From Dermacentor variabilis (Eukaryota; Arthropoda; Arachnida; Ixodida; Ixodidae): DNA of 64,000 nt. Every line of letters begins with the position of its first letter. Position 1 is the stretch's first letter. The notes under the pieces were generated by a model. That model searched no databases. It was not told the origin of the DNA and saw only the letters and a list, made by a program, of their open reading frames with translations. The DNA lies in assembly GCF_050947875.1 (NCBI RefSeq), contig NC_134572.1:153719105-153783104 (forward strand), read 5' to 3'. Of this stretch, positions 21,863-32,896 are shown in pieces. The translations under genes and the position numbers were made by a program.

Positions 21863-24800
21863 ACACCCGCCATGACGACTGTTGTCAGTGTCGCCGATGG
21901 AGGAAAAGCCCCCGTAATTGGTATGGGTGCCGACCGCGTCTCCTTCGGCGATTGCTCCACATCGTGCTATTCACAGTCATCGCCCACTGTCCCCACGACA
22001 TCACTCTCGGCTTACAATTCCTCTCCGCACATTCTGCTCTCATCGATTGTTCCGCCAGTTTTCTCCGCCTTGACCTGCCTGTTCTGGATCCCGCTGAACT
22101 ACACTCCAGTCGCCTCAGTTCCGTCGACTTCGTTCGCTTTCCATCTTCGGCACTAACTTACGTTGACTTAGTGTCATCCCCACCAGTCCCCGACGGTCAC
22201 TACATCGCGGCTCCTATGCAAGACGTCCTCCTTACACACGAGATCACAGTATCTCATACAGTTTTATCTATTACGGCAAATTTCGTCCGCCAGCCAATGG
22301 TCCATTTTGGCTTGACGGCAATGTGCTGCCACGCGAGGTGTCTTTGGCCCAGCTTTGCTCATTCGAGGATCACCCAGAAGCATCTATTGCAGTAGACAAC
22401 AATTTTGACGATCCTCGTCTACAATCGCACACGGCAACTTGCTCCATCGCTGGCTTACAGAAAATGATTGCGCCCGACATGCCGTCCGAGCACGCTCGTG
22501 AGCTCTACCGCGTTGTTTTCGTACCACGATATTTTTTTTTTACTTTAACGATCGTCCTTTGGCCCAAACTACAGCTGTTAAACATCGCAATAACACCGGC
22601 GATGCCCCTCCTATTCATGGCCGCCTGTATCGAATGTCAGTGGCTGAGCGTCCAGTTATTCGCACGGAAGTTCGCAAAATGCTTGCCAGGAACATTATTG
22701 AACCGTCAGGTAGTTCATGGGCGTCACCTGTTGTAGCGTTAAAAAAGAAGGATGGCTCATGACGATTTTGCGTGGATTATCGGCATCTTAACAGGGTTAC
22801 CAAAAAGGACGCGTATCTCCTACCTCGGATTGGTGACGCCTTTGACAGCCTCCACGGTGCTCGCTATTTCTCCTCTATTGACTTTGCTCCGGCTACTGGC
22901 AGACTGCCGTGAACGATCTCGACGGCGAGAAGATTGCTTTTATAACACCCGACGCTCTTTGTCAATTCAAAGTGATGCCGTTTGGTCTATGTAACGCTCC
23001 TGCCACATTTGAACGCATGACGGACTCCCTTTTTCACGGTTTCAAATGGTCCACGTGCCTGTGCTACTTGGACGACGTTATAGTATTCTCCCCAACGTTC
23101 GCTACGCACCTCAACCGCCTCTCAGCAGTCCTGGACTTTTTTCGTAAAGCCAGTCTGCAACTCAACGCGTCGAAGTGCCAATTCGGCCATCGTCAGATTA
23201 CCGTTCCTGGACATCTCATTGACGTGAACGGAGTGCAAGCGGACCCAAGCAAGATCCATGCCTTTACGCACTTCCCTGTTCCGAAGTGTGTCAAGGATGT
23301 GCGCAACTTCATCGGTCTTTGTTCGCACTTCCGCCGTTTCGTGAAAAACTTCGCGGCCATAGCACGACGACTAACCGAGCTTTTGAAAAAAAGACGCCTC
23401 TTTCCGGTGGGGCGATAACGAGGCATCTGCATTCTCGCATCTAATCGACCTTCTGACAACGCCTCCCGTTTTAGCTCATTTCGATCTTTCTGCGTCTACC
23501 GAAGTCCGTACTGATACCAGTGGTCATGGAATTGGCACGGTACTGGCACAACACCAGCGCAGCAACGACCGTGTTATCGCTTACGCCAGCACGCTCCTCT
23601 CATCTTCAGAGCGCAACTATACCATCACTGTGCGCGAGTGTCTGGCCCTAGTTTGGGCGGTCGCGAAGTTCCTCCCATACTTATATGGCCGACCCTTTTC
23701 CTTTGTCACAGATAAACACGCGGTTTGCTGGTTATGCTCACTGAAAGATCCTACAGGAAGACTTGGCCGCTGGGCCTTACGCCTCCAAGAATATTCGTAT
23801 TCTGTCATCTACAAATCTCGCCGATTACATAAGGACGCTGACTGCCTGTCTCGCTACCTGGTAGACGAGTCTTACGACGCCGACAGTAGTAGCGCCAACG
23901 GCATTTTCTCTGTGTCTGCCTTCGCTCACATTGCCGATGAGGAGTAGCGATACCTATCGCTGCCAGAACTTATCGAGCATCTGCACTGTACACCTACCGA
24001 CGCATCCGTTCGCCGATATGTGCTCCAGGGTGGCATTCTGTACCGAAGGAACTTCCTCCCTGACGGATCTGATCTTCTTGCAGTTCCAATATATCTACGA
24101 CAGACTGCGAACTTTGAGATGCATGACGCACCCATTGCAGGACATCTTAGGGTAACCCGCACGTACGACAGCGTCCGCCGCCGCTTCTATTGGCCTGGTC
24201 TCGCTCACTCCGTCCGACGCTATGTTGCTGCCTGTGATGCCTGCCAGCGTCGGAAAACACCTCAGACGCTACCTGCCGGTCATCTCCATCTGATCACCGT
24301 CGCTGTGGAACCGTTATTGCGTGTTGGATTAGACCTCCTCGGTCCCTATCCCACGTCATCCTGTGGAAACAATTGGGTAGCCATCGCAACTGATTACGCC
24401 ACCCGATACGGTATTACGCGGGCTCTCCCTGCCAGTTGTGCCACTGACGTCGCAGACTTTCTCTTGCGTGACATTATTTTGCTTCATGGCGCCCCACGAC
24501 AGCTTCTTACTGACCGTGGCCATAACTTTGTCTCGAAAGTTATCGCCGACATTGTGCGTTCCTGCTCCACTCAACACAAGCTGACTACCTCATACCATCG
24601 TCAAAACAATGGCCTGACGGAGCGGTTAAACTGTATTCTTACTGATATGCTGTCCAAGTACGTTTCCAAAGACCACCACGGCTGGGACATTGCCATTCCT
24701 TACGTCACAATTGCGCATAATTATTCCCGGCCCAATACCGCCGGATTTTCTTCATTTTATCTGCTGTACGGTCGCAAACCGACCTTGCCCCTAGACACGG

Positions 24801-25216
24801 CAGTTGCTCCTCCTGCAATTCTCAACAAGCGAGTATGCGCGCGATTTCATCGCCCTCGCCGACCATGCACGCCAGCTTGCCCGTACTCGACTGACGGCCT
24901 CGCAAACCACTCAGCAGCGTCAGTACAACGCCCGCCACGGTGACGTACAGTTTTCGCCTGGTGCGCTCGTGCTCCTGTGGTCGCCCTCTCGTCACGTCGG
25001 ACTTTCAGAGAAGCTTCTTTCGCGATACACAGGGCCCTACAGCGTTCTGCGTCAGGTGACGCCTGTGAAATACGAAATTGCTCCTGTTAGTTCGACCTCG
25101 TCCTCTACTCTGGCATCTAGTGATGTCCTGCATCTCAGTAGGCTCAAGGCCTACTACACTGCGTCCGAGTCCTGCGTTTTATCGCTCTGGGATGGCGCTT
25201 TTGCCGCCGGAGGTAG
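21863..25216 (+). pseudogene. Ty3/gypsy pol, protease end to integrase
   Basis: The frame enters the polyprotein after the protease active site (H-C-P-H-D-I-T-L-G-L-Q-F-L near 22000). Reverse transcriptase follows, with [10 protein letters not shown] near 22770, F-G-L-C-N-A-P-A-T-F near 22990 and the catalytic Y-L-D-D at 23064-23075. RNase H carries T-D-T-S-G-H-G-I-G near 23520 and C-W-L-C-S-L-K-D. Integrase from about 24020 carries the H2C2 finger (H...H...C-D-A-C), G-L-D-L-L-G-P-Y, L-T-D-R-G-H and L-T-E-R-L, then a C-terminal G-P-Y module. Breaks: frameshifts near 22510, 22755, 22875, 23385 (an A7 run) and 24810, and a TAG at 23945. The 5' LTR, gag and protease active site are missing. It is the best-preserved Ty3 copy here. 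Confidence 0.9.
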
Positions 25217-25376
25217 TGCTACGGAACAGTATTTGCGATGACGAAGAGGCGATCAGTGTGAAGACGACAACGACGATTAGACGCTAGCGCGGGCTGTTGC
25301 TTCCTGGCCAAGTGCGGCGTATTTCCTTGTAAATGTACTTGCATATAGATTTTCGTCTGCGTCTGCCTACCTAACA
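25217..25376 (+). mobile_element. 3' LTR of the 21.9-25.2 kb Ty3 element (160 bp)
   Basis: The purine tract CCGCCGGAGGTAG precedes TGCTACGG..., and the segment ends CTACCTAACA. Ty3 LTRs in this window share the TG(T/C)TACG opening (939) or the ...AACA end (27780). The integrase stop (TGA at about 25239) lies just inside the LTR, as is common in this class. The left LTR is absent, so limits are inferred. Confidence 0.6.
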
Positions 25377-26007
25377 ATATCATAGTAATGGCGTCCTCTA
25401 TTTCGTAATATATGCTGTTTTCATCCTCTTCTTCGGAAGTTGTAGCCAAATTATTCTTTTGTTTTTTTGTGCTTGTAAGTTAGCATGTTCGATTTCTAAT
25501 TTTCCTGTTTCTATGTTCGAGTTGACATGAAACCTGGATTTCTATTACTTGTATTCACTGCGCTTTACCCAACATAACTCGTCTAACATGTGCGGCGCAC
25601 TGGTACGATCCGAACGACACGGAATAGCAATCAGTCGATTTCTTTCCACCACTATAGAACAAAATATTTCCTCCCCTATTCTCGAAGGCATAGTTTCCAG
25701 TTTCGGACGGTTGTGTCTGCCTCCATGCTGGGATTACAAGGAGGCGCAACCCGCCCAGGCCTTAGGCACCACCTCTAGCATTGTGCTACTGTCTGCCATT
25801 GACCGACGTGCGCGGCCTCCGTGAAGCTGGATTACAGAGGGTCGCCACACCTTCCAGCGTCAGCTGTTAAGACGCAAGTGTTCCTCAGACTGGATCACAC
25901 GGTTTATGCACACACACCATGGTGCCACATCCAATTGGACGGATGGAGATCCACCTGTGACTGGACCAGCCACCTGAGCTCCGCTTGGATTACAGGACGA
26001 CGTTAGG
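25377..26007. other. no recognisable gene
   Basis: The plus-strand frame at 25549-25824 lacks known motifs. The part 25800-26007 repeats short words (GGATTACAG three times; CTGGATCACAC/CTGGATTACAG), suggesting an unclassified repeat remnant. Confidence 0.45.
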
Positions 26008-26168
26008 GCCGATTACAGTCGATAGGGCCAAATGCGCAGACGTTCGTGCACTTATACTTAGGTGCAGGTTAAACAATCCCAGGTGGTGAACATTTAAGGA
26101 GCCCCCCACTAAGTCGTGCCTCATAATTAGATTGTGTTTTGGCTCGTAAAACCAAATTATATAATTTT
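26008..26168 (+). mobile_element. Ruka-type SINE, 5'-truncated
   Basis: The 3' half of the SINE is recognisable: AAATGCGCAGACG, ACTTAGGTGCAGGTTAAACAATCCCAGG, CCCCCCACTAAGTCGTGCCTCATAAT and GGCTCGTAAAACC, in the same order as the 28.2-kb copy. It directly abuts the left end of copy B's homology, so the insertion or a later deletion removed the rest of the Ty3 RNase H region there. Confidence 0.75.
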
Positions 26169-26169
26169 T

Positions 26170-27600
26170 TTCGCCATCATAAATGACCACCATGCCATAT
26201 TCTGGCCGTCTTCATTCAAAGATCCTTGAGCTCGCCTCGTGAGAGTAGGATACTTCAGTGCTGTACCACACCGGCCGTAAACATTCGGACGTGGAAGCCC
26301 TCTCCTCTCCCCAGCGTCAGGTCTACCAACTTATTTGAAAGTACCAATATGCGAGCCCTTCCTCACCGCCAAGAACAAGGTTTTGGAGAGCAGAAGGATC
26401 TATTGATTCTTGCTATGCTGGCTCTTCTGTCACACCCAGCAACCCGTCAGCACTTCGCTCTTGGTGACGGGCTCCTGAACCGGTGTAACTGCCTCTCGGA
26501 CGGCCACAAACGCTTAACCGTGGTTCCTCAGCATCTATGTCCGGATATATGTGCAGCGTTTCACGATGACCCTCAATGCGCGCATGCAGGAGTACCAAAA
26601 CATATGCGCGCCTATGATTCCGTCATTACTGGCGCGGGATATGTCGATTCGTTTGCCTTCCTCGCTTGCCAACGCCGCAAGCATACCCCTCGTCCGTCAG
26701 GCCCTACAATGCAACCATTTCCTTGCCCATCACGCGCCTTTGACCGTGTCGCATTTTTCTTCTGGGCTCCATCCGAGTACTTCAAGCGCCAGCCGTTGTG
26801 TGATTGAGGCGGTCGTTCATCTTACGCGCTACCCGTAAAATTCGCCTCTGCATAACACATCTGCGCGTGATGTTGCCCGGTTCCTTCTGCGTTACATCAT
26901 AATTCGCCATGGTGCCCCAAGAAACCTGCTGAGAAACAGAGGCCGTGTCTTTCTCTATGACGGTATAGAAGCTCTACTCATGCAAAGCCACGTAACTCAC
27001 CGTATCACCCGCACACGATAAGGCTATCTTGGCGCTTTAACCGCACTCTTAGCTACATGTCAGCCATGTACATCCCATCTGGTCAGATCTATTGCGACCG
27101 AGTTCTACACTTCGTAGCGCTTCCTGTAATACCGCCATTGAAAACGCTGCGGAATTTTCCCCGTTCTTTCTTCTTTACGGACACGAGCCTACCAGTACAG
27201 TGGATACCATCCTTTCTTATCTCCCTGACACAACGGAGCCTATTACCCTGTCCCAAGCTACCGCATACGTAAATGAGTGCCGACAGCTGGCCCCAATCTT
27301 TAGTTCAGAAAATCAGCCTCGACAGAAGCACCGTTGGGATATTCCCGTATCTCCGGCACCCTATGCCCCAGACCCATCACTCTGACTTTGGGCTGCCGCC
27401 GCCAGCCCTGGACATTCACATAAACCCCTTTCCAATTGCCAGGGTCAGTACCGTCTGGTCACTCAAACGTTTCCTGTGAACTATATCGTAAGAGCCCTCC
27501 AGCCGTCTATGGATAAGCGCGGCCGAGGCCTCGAAATTGTGCAACTTCAGCGGCTAAAGCCTTACTTTCATCCACCTTTACTCTCCTGCCAGTTGGTTGC
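26170..27600 (+). pseudogene. Ty3/gypsy pol relic, copy B
   Basis: It is the same gene end as 2196-3588, more decayed at the start. Recognisable parts are the integrase zinc finger F-H-D-D-P-Q-C-A-H-A-G near 26570, L-A-C-Q-R-R-K near 26665, R-N-R-G-R-V-F-L near 26935 with the Asp position changed, and F-F-L-L-Y-G-H-E-P near 27170. The C-terminus ends L-K-P-Y-F-H-P-P near 27570. Frames change repeatedly. Confidence 0.8.
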
Positions 27601-27631
27601 CGGCACGGCTCCTCTTCTCCGGGAGGATAAT

Positions 27632-27780
27632 TGTACTGGAGAAGAACGAGGAGTATGCACTGCCTCGAAAAAGACGACGACAGCGGGTTGTTCGAAGCCT
27701 TGTGCCTGTATTGTCTGAGCTGTGCGACCTCTCGTTGCAGTACTCTACTGTTTGAGGGCTTCATTAATTAAATCATAACA
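27632..27780 (+). mobile_element. 3' LTR of Ty3 relic, copy B (149 bp)
   Basis: It begins TGTACTGG after the tract TCCGGGAGGATAAT and ends AATCATAACA, with intact TG...CA termini. It corresponds base by base in layout to 3625-3769. Confidence 0.65.
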
Positions 27781-28190
27781 CCTCTTGTTTGTATGTAGGC
27801 ATATATGCGCAATTTACTCTATATCTGAAGTGGCGGATATGTATGCGACTAATCATGTGGTGGTGGAAGATATTGATTTGTTATTGTTTTAATATTCTCA
27901 GACGCTAACACCCATACTGCCAAGGCGAGTGCTCAAAGGGTAGTGCGAAAGCATAAAGCTTATTTCATGTGATTTTATTTTCGTCTAGAAGGTCACTTGA
28001 CTGAAAGAGCCACAGAACGGTCCGCATATTCAATACGAAATGGAAAGGTACGAAATGTCGAAAATGCCAATACGGAAAACAGTCGATGCTCCTTCATTAG
28101 AAAGCGACAACACGGTTTGCTTTTACACTTTTCCACGCCATGTAGCAATATTCAGCAAAGTATGTAGCAAAGAAGCAAAGCAATGAATTG

Positions 28191-28427
28191 ACCCGCCGTG
28201 GTTGCTCAGGGGCTATGGTGTTGGGCTGCTGAACATGAGGTCGCGGGATCGAATCCCGGCCACGGCGGCCGCATTTCGATGGGGGCGAAATGCGAAAACA
28301 CCCGTGTGCTTAGATTTAGGTTCACGTTAAAGAACCCCAGGTGATGAAAATTTCCGGAGTCCTCCACTACGGCGTGCCTCATAATCAGAAAGTGGTTTTG
28401 GCACGTAAAACCCCAAATATTATTATT
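28191..28427 (+). mobile_element. complete Ruka-type SINE with 13-bp target duplication
   Basis: The head CCCGCCGTGGTTGCTCAGGG carries a Pol III A-box-like block and GGGATCGAATCCC carries the B box (GGATCGAATCC). The tRNA-unrelated body contains GCATTTCGATGGGGGCGAAATGC and ends GTAAAACCCC plus a short ATT repeat tail. It is flanked by the direct repeat AAGCAATGAATTG at 28178-28190 and 28428-28440. The equivalent place in copy A (about 4205) has no SINE. Confidence 0.92.
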
Positions 28428-28916
28428 AAGCAATGAATTGTAATATTCTTCTGAGGCAAACATACCCATCCGCCCTGTGCAATGGCTTAAGGTAGCTTCC
28501 CATCTTTTCAAAACAATTAATCCGTCTTACAGCAGCAAGGCAAAGTTTTGATTATTAGCCTGTGTCTACTCTCCTTCCTTAATGTTATTCGAAAAAGAAA
28601 ATACACTTCAACATAATTATCCAGTTGCTGTAATATACGCTCCAACTCCAACATGTCGCGTTCTGGTAAAGTGTTTGTTCGGGGTACTAGCACAAATATA
28701 ATTTCCTGTTCACCCGTACACGACAAATTTGGAATATAAATATACCAACCAATCTTACAGCGAGTATCGAATTCAATCGATTTATTATGAAAACTGTTGA
28801 AGATATTGTACCGGAACAGGAGGCTGAAACCCCCACGGCTTAGTAAAAGGCTAATTTAAGTTTCCCGAATTCAGCTAAGTCGAACAAATGTGCCAATTTC
28901 TACTACTACACGATAC

Positions 28917-30710
28917 GACCCCGTGCAAACGAACAGTTGTCTAAGTAGCGTAAGTGTTTCGATCGTTACAGGAAGCTGAGACATAATCATGATCTTATTA
29001 CCATTACTATAGCGTACATATGATCACACGAAAACAAGAAGCAACGCATCATGTTGCCCAAAAGTTTTTTTTTTCCTTCCGGGAAACGTGCATGGCATAC
29101 TTTGACACGAATATACCAGCCGTAAAGACAAAGGGGGGGCGGGAGGGAAGTAAAATTGAGCAGCGCGGCCAGCCAATACACCACCACGTGCAGCAAGTGC
29201 TCCGATCATGATACAGACACCTACATTTCCATCCCGCATCGCAAGTTCGCGTATTAGCCAGCACGCTTATTCCTCCATTACGAGGACATCGACCAGCTGT
29301 TGCATGATTCTTTAAAAAACCCGACTTCCACGTAATGCATTGAATTCGATTTGTTTCTGTACGTGAAATTAGAGTCAATAAATGAATAAAACAAATAAAT
29401 AATTACATAAATGAATAAATGAAACAAGTTTAGTTCAACCATCCTTGCGGAGTTTTACTATTGCTATCGCGATCGTTACGCAAACAAAGCGCCAATTGTG
29501 AGCGAAGCTTAAGCGACGCGGGCAATGATTACCAGCGCGTGACAAAAGTCGATTCAGATAAGCTTTTTTAATTAAAGATGCGACCACGCGGGGGCGAGCT
29601 AATCAGCGCAGATGTTTTGATTGTTACACAGCTCAGCCGTGAAATTAACCTTAACACCATAGTAGCATGAATCCATTCACGGGTAAATAAGCAGGAGTCG
29701 AACTTGTCGCCGGAAGGTTTCGTTATTTCGACAATCATTATCATCATCATCAGAAGCAGCCTGGTTACGCCCCAGAAGAACTTCAGTTTGGCCTAGTTGG
29801 TGTTTAGTGCATATCATATCGGAAATAGGTTTTTTTTTATTATTGGTTGCCACGCTAACCTCATGAGTGTTCTTGTTCGCTGCGTTGTGCGCATCTTCTA
29901 TATGTTTATATATGCTTGCGGGCTGCCGTGAATAAACTAGTTGAAAGTTACCGGCCGTGTAATTGATGTGTTCTCTGCTGCTGTTCCCATCTTTATTTGT
30001 GGTCAATATAGTATGCTGGTTACGCCCCCCTGCAGGGAAAATGCCTCTCCTATACTTCTCCAACTACCCCGGTCATGTATTGCGCACGACAAAATTTACC
30101 AAAAGCTAATACCGGCTTTGAAGACGCGCGTGGTTAAATTGAGCAGCCCGGCCGGCAAATTTTCCGATTGCGATTTAAACACCAACAATGGTTCTGTTAT
30201 TGCAAACGTAAGCCGTTTTGCGATTACTTTCGAAATCGTGGCTACGCAAACAAAACGCCAACAGCATACGTACGAACCTTACGCGACAAAGTTGACGGGA
30301 ATAGTCAACTAACTTTCCAGATTACGTAATTAAATATATACGGCAAGGACCACGTGTGAACGCGCAATGAAGTCAGCGCAAACGACTCAATCGTCGCAGT
30401 TGGCTGAGGAATAAACTTCACTGGATGTCACCACCATGCAAGCATCCGATCAAGTGTAAGTAAGCAGGAGTCTAACAGTTCACCGAAAAGTTTCGTTATT
30501 TCAAGAAAAGGGCACTGTTTCACAAGAACAATGTGCCACCCCAAAGACAGACCTGGTAAAATTCAGCAGGACAGCCGGCCATAATGCGCAGCAATTGCTC
30601 CAACCGTTATACAAATACCTATAAATGTTCAGCCATTCCAACCTTACGCAATTTTATAATTGCTCACGCAATCGCGGATAAGCAAACAAATTGCAAACGA
30701 TGCTGAAATC
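28917..30710. repeat. tandem ~440-bp units of copy B
   Basis: Units begin near 28917, 29580 and 30346 with the same landmarks as 4691-6170 in copy A. Unit 2 is lengthened by the RTE fragment at 29733-30080, and an AAAT-rich stretch near 29375-29430 sits in unit 1. Confidence 0.6.
29733..30080 (-). mobile_element. RTE LINE 3' fragment interrupted by a 242-bp insert
   Basis: ATCATTATCATCATCATCAG...CAGCCTGGTTACGCCC (left) and CTGGTTACGCCCC...TGCAGGG...CTTCTCCAACTACCCC (right) are the extreme 3' end of the RTE element seen in full at 52003. Between them, 29774-30015 is foreign and flanked by the exact 13-bp direct repeat CTGGTTACGCCCC (29761-29773 and 30016-30028). The insert contains AATAAACTAGTTGAAAGTTA and CAGTTTGGCCTAGTTGG, which I could not assign to a family. 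Confidence 0.8.
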
Positions 30711-32173
30711 AGGCTATTCCGGACAGTGCGTGTAGGGAATACTGATTATTCGTAATATTATTTTATTATGACTCGCCACTGTTCGAGAAAGACGCAATAA
30801 CTCAGGCGGACGCATCCTGTGGGCTACATGAGAGGAGTTAGCTGTCCTAAAGTTTGGCATTATGATATTTATTTTTGGCAGATCTCAGTGCTGCATGGAA
30901 ACAATATAGCACAATGTAAGCTCGCAAGTTTGCAGAAAAGCAGTACGATGCAACCAAACGCAGTATTGCGCGAGCACAACGGATGGTTAATTGCCGATGA
31001 AAGTTACCATTACCGCAAACCAGAGGGACGTGCTACAATTCCCAGCATTTGATTACGTGCGGACGCGACGACATGCATGCCAAAAAGCTGCAGAGCTGCA
31101 AATAGGAAAACATTGGCACCATGAACTGTCAGTGACCTTTAGATAGGCGTAAGACGTACAGACGCCACGGAGATGGAGCTCCAATGCGCAGGACGAAAAC
31201 GTTCACTTGGGACGGACAAATGGTCACGCTGGAATTGATGAGCACATGATACAAACACCGTGTTCTGACAAAACCCGTGAACTAAGAGTGGAGCATCCCA
31301 ACCTTCAGGAATTCCAAGCCTGCATAGGATGGCGAAGAGATCCTACAAAAAGACGGCGTTAAGTAACCTGACAGACTGCGCACGAAGCAGTGTAGATTCC
31401 ACGGGGTAAGTGCAGTCAATGCTCTGTTCTACGGAAGGGGTTGCAGTACTCTGTTTTCTCGGCTTGTCCAGAACGCGTAGGACTCGTAAGTATGTACAGC
31501 GTTGCGCAAAAACGACACATAAAGAAAAAACTAAGGAACAAACAAGACGCAAACTTATAATTTTATTTCGCAGAAGCACGGCCCAAACAGTCCCAAATAG
31601 ACTCCGCATCACACGATGGATTCTGTTGCGCCATGCGGTTGGTCATAATGCGCAGCACTTTCGGGGTTCTGCTTTCCGCTTTGTGTCTCTTACTCCCGAC
31701 ATGCCTATGTAGTTTGGGGCGTTTAATGCAACTTCTCCACTTATCGTCTTCATTGAATGGTAGATCTGAGTGGTGGCAGCTTCATGCTGCTGTCTTATAT
31801 GTTGTCTTTTCGGAAGAGTGTGCGTTGAAGGCAGCCGTGGAAGATATTTAGCGTTCAATGATATGGTCACGTGATACCTGCTTTGATTAAGTGTTGGTTC
31901 TACATATTTCGGGTAGGGGACATCCCGTTGAAAACAACCTTCGGGCATCCCTAGGACTAAAGTGTTTGGGTTGGTTCAAATCCGAAAGGAATATGTTAGG
32001 GGGTGCGTACCTCATTTTGTGATGCATGCAATGTTACCTAATGCAACAATATACAAATGGGAGAGACATGTACTAAGTATTGGTAAGTTTATACATCGTT
32101 ATACGATGTTAGCTAGTTTGAAACGAAACTGCTGAAGATCGGTATCTACGACGGCGGATCTGGGAGATCAAAC

Positions 32174-32851
32174 GTGATCTGGGATCTCAAACGTGAGTTC
32201 CGTAAGGAACTTCGAGAGATCAGGCAAAGTGTAGAATTCACTAGTGAACAGTATGAGTCTCTGAAAGTAGAATGTGAAGCACTTAGAAAAGAGAATGCCG
32301 ACATAAAAGCAGCACAAGAGCCTCTTCCGCAAGAAGTTGAGAAGCTGGGAAAGCAAGTGTGTCAGAACTCACTAAAGATAGTGACACAGAATCAATATTC
32401 GAGAAATAGGAACATTGAGGTGAAAGGCGTTCCTTGGTAGCAGTGTGAGAACCTTGGAAACGTTCTGCAGAAGGTCGGGGAAGTTCTTGGCGTGCCAATA
32501 ACTGTGTGAGATATAGATGCTTGCCATCGCGTTCCTGTGCGGAATTCTGATACTGATAAGAAAATAGTAGTGTCTTTCAATCGTAGGTCGAAACGTGATG
32601 CTGTGATCAAAAAAGCACGAAAAGCAAAGATCACCGCTGAAGACATCGGATTTTCTTCCAAGCAGTCTCTCTTCGTGAACGAGCATTTGTGCCCTCAACT
32701 AAAGCAACTACTTGGCATGACTGTGGCAAAGAAAAGGGAAATGAAATGGTTCTCTGTATGGGTGAGGGACGGAAAAGTATTCGCGCGAAAAACGGAAGAT
32801 TCTAGTGTTGTTAAAGTTACATGCGTGGCAGACCTAGCTAAAATCTGCTAG
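32174..32851 (+). pseudogene. CR1-like LINE ORF1 (coiled coil and RRM-like)
   Basis: The first about 75 codons form a charged heptad-like coiled coil (E-L-R-E-I-R, E-S-L-K-V-E-C-E-A-L). Then comes S-R-N-R-N-I-E-V-K-G-V-P, the start of the RNA-binding domain in L1/CR1-type ORF1 proteins, and A-C-H-R-V-P. Further on are K-K-I-V-V-S-F-N-R-R and a basic C-terminus ending at TAG 32851. Stops at about 32438 and 32507 break it. The role in the family is RNA binding and chaperoning. Confidence 0.75.
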
Positions 32852-32896
32852 GGGCAATTGGCAAGAACACTTTTTGTATCTTATTTTGCTATGATC

